Virus record (IMG/VR): IMGVR_UViG_3300028388_004553
Span: 1 to 23,812 of that record
Direction: 5' to 3' (one strand)
Source: a virus
Length of the DNA stretch: 23,812 bases
Position numbers and translations under genes: made by a program. The notes beneath the pieces are model-generated. The model saw only the letters and a program-made list of their open reading frames with translations, did not search any database and had not been told where the DNA came from. Below, piece by piece: positions 12,541-19,854 of the stretch. Position 1 is the stretch's first letter. Each line of letters begins with the position of its first letter.

Positions 12541-13509
12541 ATGCCAACACCTTATTTTTCATTTGTGCATGAGGGCTACAGCGTCCCTCTGACAAAGATC
12601 GCTGCCGGCTATTCGCCGGTCGGCCTGGTCGGGGACAAAGTGTTTCCTTTTGTTACACATGTCCTTGAATCCGGGAAAATCCCCATTTTTGGAAAGGACA
12701 GTTTCAAAATATACGACACAACTCGCGCGATGCGGGCAGAGACTAATTTTATCCGCAGAGATCCTGGGGAATGGAAGCCGTTTCAGTGCGAAGAGCATGA
12801 TCTTGCGGAAGCGATTGACTACAGAGAATTGCAAGCGATTGCGAAATTGCCGGCACCCGGTCTCTCTTACTTCAATCTCCAAAAACGGGCAACAGCGAGG
12901 CTCCAGTGGAACATGGCTTTGGAACGGGAAAAGTCCGTTGCAAGTACGATAACAGACACAGCGACATACCCGGTCGGCCATTATGAAACATTGTCCGGGA
13001 CAGACCAGTGGACGGATTACGCGAATTCCGATCCGATAGTCGTTATCGAAGATTCAAAAGAGGTAGTGCGGTCTGCCATCGGACGAGAGCCAAACTCATT
13101 GCTGATAGGCGCGAAAACATGGAATACATTGAAGTTCCATCCGAAATATTTGGACAAACTGTCTCTGACAAAAGACAAAAAGAATTCGGCTGAGTTCATG
13201 AAGGCGGAGCATGAACTGGATAATATTTTTGTCGGGAAAACAATGGCTGTTGACAAGGACGGAGCGTTTGTCGATCTCTGGGGGGACTTCGCGTTGCTGT
13301 TCTATCTTCCCCAAGGCGGCACGCCGGAAATAGATTCCCCGTGCTTTGCCTACAGCATTCGTCCCGAAACGCGTCCCGGGGGCTATCCTTACGCCGACAT
13401 TTACACGAAAGAGAATGGGAAACTCGTTATTGTAAGAAATACGGATTGCTACACATCAGTCGTTGTTTTTCCTCACGCAGCGTATCTTATTTCGGATGCC
13501 AGTGGTTAG
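12541..13509 (+). CDS. Major capsid protein
   Basis: A 322-aa protein with the features of tailed-phage major capsids: FPFVTHVLESGKIPIFGKDSF near the N terminus, an extended RRDPGEWKPFQCEEHDLAEAIDY segment, a long helix (FNLQKRATARLQWNMALEREKSVASTI), NSLLIGAKTWNTLKFHPKYLDKL, and a C-terminal beta part (YADIYTKENGKLVIVRNTDCY). The size fits HK97-fold capsids of Mu-like phages, and the order protease, decoration, capsid, DUF1320 is conserved. GGAGG lies upstream of the ATG. A palindrome follows the gene. Confidence 0.85.
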   Translation: MPTPYFSFVHEGYSVPLTKIAAGYSPVGLVGDKVFPFVTHVLESGKIPIFGKDSFKIYDTTRAMRAETNFIRRDPGEWKPFQCEEHDLAEAIDYRELQAIAKLPAPGLSYFNLQKRATARLQWNMALEREKSVASTITDTATYPVGHYETLSGTDQWTDYANSDPIVVIEDSKEVVRSAIGREPNSLLIGAKTWNTLKFHPKYLDKLSLTKDKKNSAEFMKAEHELDNIFVGKTMAVDKDGAFVDLWGDFALLFYLPQGGTPEIDSPCFAYSIRPETRPGGYPYADIYTKENGKLVIVRNTDCYTSVVVFPHAAYLISDASG

Positions 13510-13531
13510 CCATGGTCATATATGGATATGG

Positions 13532-13558
13532 AAAAAAACAGCGTTTATAAACGCTGTT
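13532..13558. terminator. 22-bp perfect palindrome with A tract after the capsid gene
   Basis: Positions 13537-13558 are a perfect palindrome centred on TTTATAAA, with arms AACAGCG/CGCTGTT, preceded by a run of seven As (13532-13538). On the minus strand it reads as hairpin plus T run. On the plus strand it could slow polymerase or cap the 3' end of the capsid message, lowering expression of the following connector genes. Confidence 0.6.
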
Positions 13559-13578
13559 AAACTGTTTAATGGACGAAT

Positions 13579-14007
13579 ATGTATTGCAGCATAGATGACA
13601 TGATCGGCATGCTCCCGGAGCAGACAATCATCGAATTGTCAAGCGATACGCATCCATATGCGTCTCCGGACATGGGCAACATTGGGAAGGCAATCGGGCT
13701 GGCAGACGGCGTGATCGATGGCTATCTGGCGCGAAGGATGCCTGTTCCCTTGTCAGACGTCCCCAGGCTGATACGCAATCTGAGCGCGAAAATGGCGATC
13801 AGGTTCCTGCATGTCAGAAAACATATCTTTTCCGAAATATGGGAAAAGGAATATGACAATGCGGTGAAGATTCTGAAGGCGATTTCCGACGGGAAAATGG
13901 GGCTGGGACAGGACGAGGATACGGAGCCTGCCAAGTCCGAGCCTGTGCTGCCGCATGTTGCAAGCAGGAAACGCAAGTTCACAAAGGAATTTTGGGAGAC
14001 GTTCTGA
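13579..14007 (+). CDS. Head-tail connector, DUF1320 (Mu gp36-like)
   Basis: A 142-aa protein with the DUF1320 pattern: YCSIDDMIGMLPEQTIIELS at the start, then IGKAIGLADGVIDGYLARRMPVPLSDVPRLIRNLSAKMAIRFLHVRK. This family supplies the head-completion/adaptor protein of Mu-like heads. The acidic C-terminal tail is short. It follows the capsid gene after 69 bp containing the palindrome, and its TGA overlaps the ATG of the next gene. Confidence 0.85.
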   Translation: MYCSIDDMIGMLPEQTIIELSSDTHPYASPDMGNIGKAIGLADGVIDGYLARRMPVPLSDVPRLIRNLSAKMAIRFLHVRKHIFSEIWEKEYDNAVKILKAISDGKMGLGQDEDTEPAKSEPVLPHVASRKRKFTKEFWETF

Positions 14008-14432
14008 TGGATCGTACGATAACGATTTCCGAACTGACAAGCCGGATAAAAGCGGAGATTCCGGAATTCCGGCTTGTCAAGGCATACGAGGGCGAGTTTG
14101 CCGGAGGGGATGAACGCTTTCTGGCAAACATCCGCGGGCTGCTGCCATGCTGCCTTGTCGTATCAGAGTCAGTGGAAAAAAAGGATGGCGGAGGGCGACG
14201 GCTGGAGCTGCGACAGGAGATCGCGCTGATAGTCGTGGAAAAGGACTTTACGGGGGCTGACGAAGTGCCGCGGATATATGATCTGCTGGATCAGCTTATC
14301 GAAGTCTTGCACAATCATCCCGTCGGCGCGTCAAACTACGGAATGTTCCGATTTATGAGGGATAGGCACATCGGACATAACGATTATTTCACAGCGTATG
14401 AACAAAGCTACGGTGTCGATTTCGTAGCTTAG
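14007..14432 (+). CDS. DUF1834 protein (Mu gp37-like tail terminator region)
   Basis: A 141-aa protein matching the Mu gp37/DUF1834 family in size, position and pattern (ISELTSRIKAEIPEFRLVKAYEGEF, LLPCCLVVSESVEKKDGGGRRLELRQEIALIVV, then an alpha/beta C terminus). This class lies at the head-tail joint. The ATG at 14007 overlaps the stop of the DUF1320 gene (TGATG), with GGAG 9 nt upstream; the in-frame TTG at 13992 is an unlikely alternative. Confidence 0.8.
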   Translation: MDRTITISELTSRIKAEIPEFRLVKAYEGEFAGGDERFLANIRGLLPCCLVVSESVEKKDGGGRRLELRQEIALIVVEKDFTGADEVPRIYDLLDQLIEVLHNHPVGASNYGMFRFMRDRHIGHNDYFTAYEQSYGVDFVA

Positions 14433-14440
14433 GAGAGAAT

Positions 14441-15208
14441 ATGCCAGCATATCAGGAAACACTTGCCATTTGGGCGGGGGATGTTTTTTTCGACGTATAT
14501 GAGGCCGGTGTAAGGACAGGAGAAAGAGACGTGGGACACGCTCCCGAATTTCTGATCAATGCGCCGACTTTGGAAAAGAAAGAGGAGACAGGACGGCGGC
14601 GGCAAAACTACGGCGAGACAATAAAGTCGATTGTAACAAAGACGGAACAGATGTTCAAGACAACAATAAAGGACATCAATCGCCATAATCTCGCAGTTGC
14701 CATGCTCGGAGAGGACGTGGTTTACAGTCAGGCAGCCGGGGACAATACGGCATCTCCGGAGTCCGTAACAGCAAGGGCCGGTCGTTGGGTAAAATTGGCG
14801 GCACGGAATCTGGATCCGGGAAATCCCCCTGTGGTTCAGGACGATACAGACACAACGACATATGTCGAGAATACGGACTACGAGATCGATTACCAGGTCG
14901 GCAGAATCTATGTTCCTGAATCCGGATCGTCAATAGCCGACGAGGATGTGTTGCATGTCGCTAGCACATGGCTACAGCACACAGGTTACAAAGTTCTTGC
15001 CAACACGGACATGACAAAGGAGATCGCCGTCAGGGTAATCGGGTATGACAAAGCAAATGACAGAAACGGAGAACTTCTGATCCATAAAGCCAGAATCGAG
15101 CCTTCGGGTGATTTGGCTTGGATTAACGAGGAGTTCATGTCAGTCGAGGTGACTGGGGAGATACTCAGGACATCAGACGGATTCTGGGAGGCCTACGTTT
15201 ATGAGTAG
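14441..15208 (+). CDS. Major tail (tube) protein
   Basis: A 255-aa protein, mainly beta. Its features include AIWAGDVFFDVYEAGVRTGERDVGHAPEF near the start, a segment mentioning inner strands (YEIDYQVGRIYVPESGS), and VEVTGEILRTSDGF near the end. Its place after the connector genes and before the chaperones and tape measure is that of the tail tube. No tail sheath gene lies before it, so a non-contractile tail is likely. AGGAG lies 5 nt before the ATG. Confidence 0.7.
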   Translation: MPAYQETLAIWAGDVFFDVYEAGVRTGERDVGHAPEFLINAPTLEKKEETGRRRQNYGETIKSIVTKTEQMFKTTIKDINRHNLAVAMLGEDVVYSQAAGDNTASPESVTARAGRWVKLAARNLDPGNPPVVQDDTDTTTYVENTDYEIDYQVGRIYVPESGSSIADEDVLHVASTWLQHTGYKVLANTDMTKEIAVRVIGYDKANDRNGELLIHKARIEPSGDLAWINEEFMSVEVTGEILRTSDGFWEAYVYE

Positions 15209-15389
15209 AATGTTTATCGTAATCGGGATGATGATGATGACAATGACATCATGTATGTGCAGAAGCATCGTATTGACAAGGGATGAGCTAAGAGAGGCAT
15301 ACAGGATGTCTCTCTCCCGTGGGCTCGGAGATACAGTTTACAAAACAAAAAACGGGACTGAGATCCATTTGTCAAAGGGAGAAAAATGA
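15201..15389 (+). CDS. Small putative lipoprotein inside the tail operon
   Basis: A 62-aa protein with a short N terminus (MSRM), a hydrophobic stretch of about 12 residues rich in methionine, and TMTSC at residues 14-18, a lipobox-like site with Cys18 as lipidation candidate. The rest is polar. It would be exported and anchored in a membrane. The start overlaps the tail-tube stop by 8 bp with GGGAGG upstream, and its stop overlaps the next ATG, so it is fully coupled. Cor-type lipoproteins of lambdoid phages block reinfection and lie in tail clusters; this one may act similarly. That is inference from position and signal. Confidence 0.5.
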   Translation: MSRMFIVIGMMMMTMTSCMCRSIVLTRDELREAYRMSLSRGLGDTVYKTKNGTEIHLSKGEK

Positions 15390-15730
15390 AGAAATATCTG
15401 ATAGATGATCTTGAATATGTCCTTGTGCCGCTGTCATATTTCGACTTGCTGGACTTGCCGGAAATATTTATCAATGCGTTGAAAGCATACCCGGATGACG
15501 GGCAAATGACGCCGGATATGCTATATATGGCATTGAAAGATCAGATAAAAATCCTGATAGCTCGTCAGCTTGGAATAGCCGTACAGGATCTGAAGGTCAT
15601 TCCGGCTGACGTGGGAATGCAAATCACGGCAGACTTTTTGGAGATGAATCTGAACGAAAATTTTACCAGTGCCCTGTCAAGAGCCATAAAAGCGGGCAGG
15701 GCGATATATTCCAAATTACTCAGTTCCTAA
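15386..15730 (+). CDS. Putative tail assembly chaperone
   Basis: A 114-aa, largely helical acidic protein (LVPLSYFDLLDLPEIFINALKAYPDDG, then a helical C terminus ending in GRAIYSKLLSS). It lies directly before the short ORF and the tape measure gene, where tailed phages encode the chaperones that hold the tape measure. No sequence family was recognised. Start and stop overlap both neighbours (ATGA and TAATG). Confidence 0.6.
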   Translation: MKKYLIDDLEYVLVPLSYFDLLDLPEIFINALKAYPDDGQMTPDMLYMALKDQIKILIARQLGIAVQDLKVIPADVGMQITADFLEMNLNENFTSALSRAIKAGRAIYSKLLSS

Positions 15731-15834
15731 TGTATCACGGACATGATTTGTCCGATATCAAGCAATACACTCTCCGACAAATTGACAATTTCGCAAAGGC
15801 AATAGAATGGCATCATCAAACAAGCTCGAAATAA
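15730..15834 (+). CDS. 34-aa second chaperone-like ORF before the tape measure
   Basis: A short ORF starting at ATG 15730 in a TAATG overlap with the preceding stop. It encodes YHGHDLSDIKQYTLRQIDNFAKAIEWHH, a helical pattern common in the small downstream chaperone of tail operons (roughly the T part of lambda G/GT). It overlaps the tape measure start by 28 bp. I see no slippery sequence at the junction, so re-initiation rather than frameshifting is likely. Confidence 0.5.
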   Translation: MYHGHDLSDIKQYTLRQIDNFAKAIEWHHQTSSK

Positions 15835-18800
15835 TCATAAAAGCCGTAACAAAGGACTTTGACAAGGGACTTGGCAAGGCTGTCAAGGGATTGGACACGC
15901 TAAAAGACGGCGCGGACAAAGTGGCTTCCACGGTACTGAATCTGAAAAATGCCATGGTGGGGCTGGTCGGTGCTTTTGGGTTGGGGAGCGTGCTGCATGA
16001 GTTTGCGGCATTTGACGATATGATGCGTCAAGCTGCCGCGGTATCAAATGCAACTGGGGCCGAGCTTGCGGATATGACGGACATAGCGCGCAAAATGGGT
16101 TCGGAAACACGATACACCGCAACCCAGGCAGCGGATGCTCTTGTCAAGTTGGGCATGGCCGGACTGGACGCGCACCAGCAAATGAAGGCTCTGCCATCTG
16201 TATTGCAAATGTCCGCGGCTGGGAATCTCGATCTCGCGACCAGCGCGGACATTGCCACGAATGTCATGTCCGCCTACGGAATGCAAGCGGAGAGTCTGGG
16301 GCGAGTAAATGACGTTCTGACAAAAGCGTTTACGTCAAGCAACTCCACACTACAGGAGCTGGGGGAAGCCTTCAAGTATGTTGCTCCGATTGCCAAGGGC
16401 GTGGGCGTGGAATTCGAGGGGCTCGTGGCCCCTATGGCGCTGTTGCATTCCTACGGAATCAAGGGGAGCATGGCCGGAACGGCATTGCGCGGGGCCATTG
16501 ACGGGCTTATGAATCCTACGGAGCAAGAAGCACTGCTCATGGATAAGCTATCCAAGCGGATGGGTGGTGTTACTTTGAAAATCAAGGATTCCGAAGGCAA
16601 GTTCCTTGGCTTTACGAGTGTCATCGGGCAGTTGGAAAAAGCCGGAATAAGCGCGGACGAGGCGCTGAATCTTTTCGGACTCAGAGCAGGCCCCGCCATG
16701 GCCGCGCTGATCCAAGGCGGGAGCAAGGCTGTAGAGGACATGCGGTTGAAACTCAGAGCCTCCGGAGGAACCGCAGAGCGTGTTGCAAAGCAGATGGAAG
16801 CCGGACTTGGCGGAGCATTCCGTTCCCTTGGCTCTCGTTGGGAATCATTGAAAATCACGCTCGGCTCCGGCTTCGAGGATACAGCGCTGATCGCGGTGCG
16901 ATTTTTCATCGCGCAACTGGACACTGCCCGCAATGTCATAGAATCGCTGATAAAATCAGGGAATCTGGGCGAATGGGCGGGCCGGTTCCAGGAGTCTTTT
17001 CTGAAGTCATATGAGGCCATCAAACTTCTGATAAAGGGTCTTTTCTGGGCAGCGGATGCTACCGAGCCGTTGATCAAAAGGGCGATTGCCCTGGCACCGT
17101 ATCTGATTGGGCTTGCTGCCGCGGCAAAAACAGCAAGCATGGCACTCGGAGCTTTGAAGGCGATTCTTATTCTGACGCAATCTGCCATGGGCGTAGCCAC
17201 AATCAGCACATGGATTAAGCACGTACAATTGTCTTCCAAAGCTATCGGAATGGCGAGTGTGGCTACGGCAAGTTGGCAGACCGCCCTGACAAGCATTGCG
17301 GCCGTAGGCGCGGCAGCTTTCGTGGGTTGGCAGGTCGGCAAGCTGATCGGAGAGATGAAACTTTTCGGGAACGGCACAGTGAGTGTCAATGAAAAAGTTC
17401 AGCAATTGTACGCCAGTTTATCCGGAATGACAGAAGAACTGCAAGCCAACACAGATCACGTGCTAAAGAGTGTTCAGAAATTCAAGGAATTTGCAAATAT
17501 CAAAATCGAAGGGGAAGTATCCGAAAAGACCCTGGGCGACTTGGAAGATTTACAAAGCGGATTACAGAAAGCATATACTTATAATCTTGCTTTGCGGAAC
17601 AGTTTGGAGCAGAAGTTATCCGAGACAGGACTTGACAAGACTTCGGCAGAAGCCAAGGCATGGCAAGCCGAATTGGAGCGTGTTCAGACCCGTATCAAAG
17701 AAATACAAGGCGATCAGCAGAAAGTAAACGAGGCGATCGGTATTGCCAAGATCAAGGCAGGAGAGGCAGCCGATGCTATGGAAAAACCCGCGGCAGTTGC
17801 CGAGATGTCCGCTCAGCAAATGCTCGATTTCGAAGAGGCAGCGAAAAAGGCATACCGAACCGCCAAAAAAGAGGCAGAGGAATACGGAAAAGAGGTTCTG
17901 GAATGGGAAGAAAAGATCCGGTATGCCCGGATGAGTACGGAGGACAAACTCCGGGAACTTGGCAGAAAAGGGCTTTCAGAAGAGGAACAGTGGAATGACA
18001 AGAAACTTCAGGCCGAAGAGAAAATGGCGGCCGCCAAAGCCGCATTAAAGAATAAGGATTATGATCTGGCAGAAAAGCTGGCAAAGCAGACAGAGTCGCT
18101 TTATGCGGATTTGGCTACGGAAGTCAGAAATCAGGGCCAAGGCGATGCCGGTATCGCGAAAAGCATTGAGGATACAAAGGAAGTAGCCATGGCCGGAGTC
18201 ACGGAAGTAGGCAAACTCACGGAAAAAATCTATCAGGAGCAAAAAGAGGCAGCACAGAAAACAGCCGATCAGTACAATCAGACAGCGGAGAATATCAAAG
18301 CGGGCATGGATAAGATTGACGAATCCCGTGAAAAGAAGATCGGCATTACTCTGGACGATGCGACAATGCAAACTGCCCAGGCGGCCATCAATGAGTTTAC
18401 AAAGCCCGGGGAAAAGCCGATTGCCATATTCCCCGAGCCATCCAGCATATCAGGGACAAAGCAGGCAATCGCCGAGCTTGTCAGACCGGAGACCAAGACA
18501 GTATATGTCGAGACTGTCGAGAAGAAGGCAAACGGCGGGCAGGTCGGTCTTGCAAGAGGCGGAAGGCTCCCCGGATTCGGAGGCGGAGATAGAATAAGCG
18601 CGCTACTGGAGGCTGGGGAATATGTGATCAACAAATTCGCGGTTCGGAAATATGGGAGCGGATTGTTTCACGCGCTAAATCAGATGAGCCTTCCGAGCCT
18701 TGGACAAATCAGGATGCCCCAAGCCCCGGAAGTTCCCAGAGTAGCGTATCAGAGCGGCGGTTTTGCGAGCGGCGGACTGAACATGGAATTTGACAGCCTT

Positions 18801-18929
18801 TTCAGGGATATGGGAAAAGTCGAGATCGGCGTTGGCAACAGACAATTCCCTGTCTTTTCAAAAAAGGATGTCATTGAGGCACTGAAACAGGAACTATTGA
18901 AAGAACGGAAAATGAGGACAAACAGATGA
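15807..18929 (+). CDS. Tail tape measure protein (TP901 type)
   Basis: A 1040-aa protein that sets tail length and is injected with the DNA. Residues about 70-330 are the TP901 core: MTDIARKMGSETRYTATQAADALVKLGMAG, ATNVMSAYGM, VLTKAFTSSNSTLQELGEAFKYVAPIAKG, LLHSYGIKGSMAGTALRGAI. Hydrophobic stretches near 430-460 and 490-515 (APYLIGLAAAAKTASM, SIAAVGAAAFVGW) may cross the membrane. A long coiled-coil region spans about 560-870. The C terminus has the usual glycine-rich GGRLPGFGGGDRISALLEAGEYVINKFAV. The length predicts a tail of around 150 nm at 1.5 Angstrom per residue. The start overlaps the 34-aa ORF. Confidence 0.92.
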   Translation: MASSNKLEIIIKAVTKDFDKGLGKAVKGLDTLKDGADKVASTVLNLKNAMVGLVGAFGLGSVLHEFAAFDDMMRQAAAVSNATGAELADMTDIARKMGSETRYTATQAADALVKLGMAGLDAHQQMKALPSVLQMSAAGNLDLATSADIATNVMSAYGMQAESLGRVNDVLTKAFTSSNSTLQELGEAFKYVAPIAKGVGVEFEGLVAPMALLHSYGIKGSMAGTALRGAIDGLMNPTEQEALLMDKLSKRMGGVTLKIKDSEGKFLGFTSVIGQLEKAGISADEALNLFGLRAGPAMAALIQGGSKAVEDMRLKLRASGGTAERVAKQMEAGLGGAFRSLGSRWESLKITLGSGFEDTALIAVRFFIAQLDTARNVIESLIKSGNLGEWAGRFQESFLKSYEAIKLLIKGLFWAADATEPLIKRAIALAPYLIGLAAAAKTASMALGALKAILILTQSAMGVATISTWIKHVQLSSKAIGMASVATASWQTALTSIAAVGAAAFVGWQVGKLIGEMKLFGNGTVSVNEKVQQLYASLSGMTEELQANTDHVLKSVQKFKEFANIKIEGEVSEKTLGDLEDLQSGLQKAYTYNLALRNSLEQKLSETGLDKTSAEAKAWQAELERVQTRIKEIQGDQQKVNEAIGIAKIKAGEAADAMEKPAAVAEMSAQQMLDFEEAAKKAYRTAKKEAEEYGKEVLEWEEKIRYARMSTEDKLRELGRKGLSEEEQWNDKKLQAEEKMAAAKAALKNKDYDLAEKLAKQTESLYADLATEVRNQGQGDAGIAKSIEDTKEVAMAGVTEVGKLTEKIYQEQKEAAQKTADQYNQTAENIKAGMDKIDESREKKIGITLDDATMQTAQAAINEFTKPGEKPIAIFPEPSSISGTKQAIAELVRPETKTVYVETVEKKANGGQVGLARGGRLPGFGGGDRISALLEAGEYVINKFAVRKYGSGLFHALNQMSLPSLGQIRMPQAPEVPRVAYQSGGFASGGLNMEFDSLFRDMGKVEIGVGNRQFPVFSKKDVIEALKQELLKERKMRTNR

Positions 18930-18988
18930 AGGTCAGAACAAACGTGAAAGCAGGCGGCATGAGCCGATGCTTCGAAAGGCTTGAATAA
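18926..18988 (+). CDS. 20-aa microprotein coupled on both sides
   Basis: The ATG at 18926 overlaps the tape measure stop (ATGA), and its TAA overlaps the ATG of the next ORF (TAATG). GAGG lies 8 nt upstream. The peptide begins MKVRTNVKAGG and has one cysteine. Short proteins starting with KTNVKAGG-like sequence occur in other bacteria as uncharacterised, possibly peptide-precursor genes; whether this is related is unknown. The double overlap argues for real translation. Confidence 0.45.
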   Translation: MKVRTNVKAGGMSRCFERLE

Positions 18989-19164
18989 TGCTACGGACAT
19001 ACAGAGATGAATTCTGCAAAGATCTGCCATGCCCGTCTTATGAGCCGAAGAATGAAAGCCTCGGAAAGTGTGATAAGACTTGTCATATCCATATGTTTAC
19101 AGAATATTTGGAAAAGAACGGATGGCAGATACTGAAATTGACGGATGAGTTTGAAAGCAAATGA
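18988..19164 (+). CDS. 58-aa cysteine-containing protein
   Basis: A small ORF overlapping its neighbours at both ends (TAATG at the start, ATGA at the end), with AAAGG 8 nt upstream. Cysteines and histidines are clustered (FCKDLPCP, then GKCDKTCHIH), which could bind a metal. I do not recognise the family. Its place between the tape measure and a minor tail protein suggests a structural or assembly part. Confidence 0.55.
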   Translation: MLRTYRDEFCKDLPCPSYEPKNESLGKCDKTCHIHMFTEYLEKNGWQILKLTDEFESK

Positions 19165-19535
19165 ATCGGATTGCAGACATACCTTTGCCGGATTTGGCAA
19201 TCATGGGCGAGTTTGCCATGCCCGTCGTCGATGCTGTTGTAAAGACAGCATTGGCGGGCAATAAGATCGTGTGGGAGCAACCGGCTGCCAACACAGCATA
19301 TGATCTGGGCGGGACGGATAGCACAGCGTGGATTAGCCGTTCCGCTCTGTCATCGCTCAGAGAGATTGCATCCGTGCCAAATGCGACATATGAATGGGAA
19401 TATGAGGGGACAATCCGCAATGTCAGATTCCGTCATGAGGACGGAGCGATTGAGGCAACGCCTGTGCGGGATTTGGCGGATCCGGAGGGCGCGGACTGGT
19501 ATGCAAATGTGACAATCCGGCTGATGGAGGTGTGA
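19161..19535 (+). CDS. Putative minor tail protein
   Basis: A 124-aa, beta-rich protein: WEQPAANTAYDLGGTDSTAWISRSALSSLREIASVPNATYEWEYEGTIRNVRFRHEDG, with a C terminus ADWYANVTIRLMEV. Proteins of this size and look follow the tape measure in siphophages and form the distal tail. No catalytic motif is visible. The start overlaps the previous stop, and the M15 peptidase gene begins 2 bp after its end. Confidence 0.55.
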   Translation: MNRIADIPLPDLAIMGEFAMPVVDAVVKTALAGNKIVWEQPAANTAYDLGGTDSTAWISRSALSSLREIASVPNATYEWEYEGTIRNVRFRHEDGAIEATPVRDLADPEGADWYANVTIRLMEV

Positions 19536-19536
19536 T

Positions 19537-19854
19537 ATGACACTATCGTTGGGTGAAAAACAAAGAAAATTCGCTCTGATGATAGGCAAACTGATCCGGT
19601 TTGCCTATCAGGAAGGTTATGAACTGAGTTTCGGGGATGCCTATCGTGATCCGCGGTGCCCCTACGGTCACAAAAAAAGTTTGCACAGGCTCCGGCTGGC
19701 AGTGGATTTCAATCTTTTTTCGGACGGAGAATATCTGACAGAAACAGAGGATCACAAACCCCTCGGAGAGTATTGGGAATCCATGGGCGGCACATGGGGG
19801 GGGCGATTCGGGGATGGCAATCATTACAGCTTGGAACATGAGGGAATGAAATGA
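19537..19854 (+). CDS. M15-family peptidoglycan peptidase (endolysin)
   Basis: This 105-aa protein carries the M15 zinc-peptidase signature. SLHRLRLAVDFNLF provides H50 and D57, and RFGDGNHYSLEH provides D93 and H96, matching the His-Asp-(Asp)-His set of L-alanyl-D-glutamate peptidases such as the T5 endolysin. It would cut the peptide stems of peptidoglycan. There is no signal peptide, so it needs a holin for lysis or acts as a tail-borne lysin. It sits inside the tail operon between minor tail and fibre genes, with GGAGG before the ATG, and overlaps the next gene (ATGA). Confidence 0.85.
   Translation: MTLSLGEKQRKFALMIGKLIRFAYQEGYELSFGDAYRDPRCPYGHKKSLHRLRLAVDFNLFSDGEYLTETEDHKPLGEYWESMGGTWGGRFGDGNHYSLEHEGMK

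Noticed and set aside
16451-17389. 312-aa minus-strand ORF inside the tape measure gene
   Set aside because: It is complementary to a clear TP901 domain and is serine/alanine/proline-rich as expected of an antisense frame.
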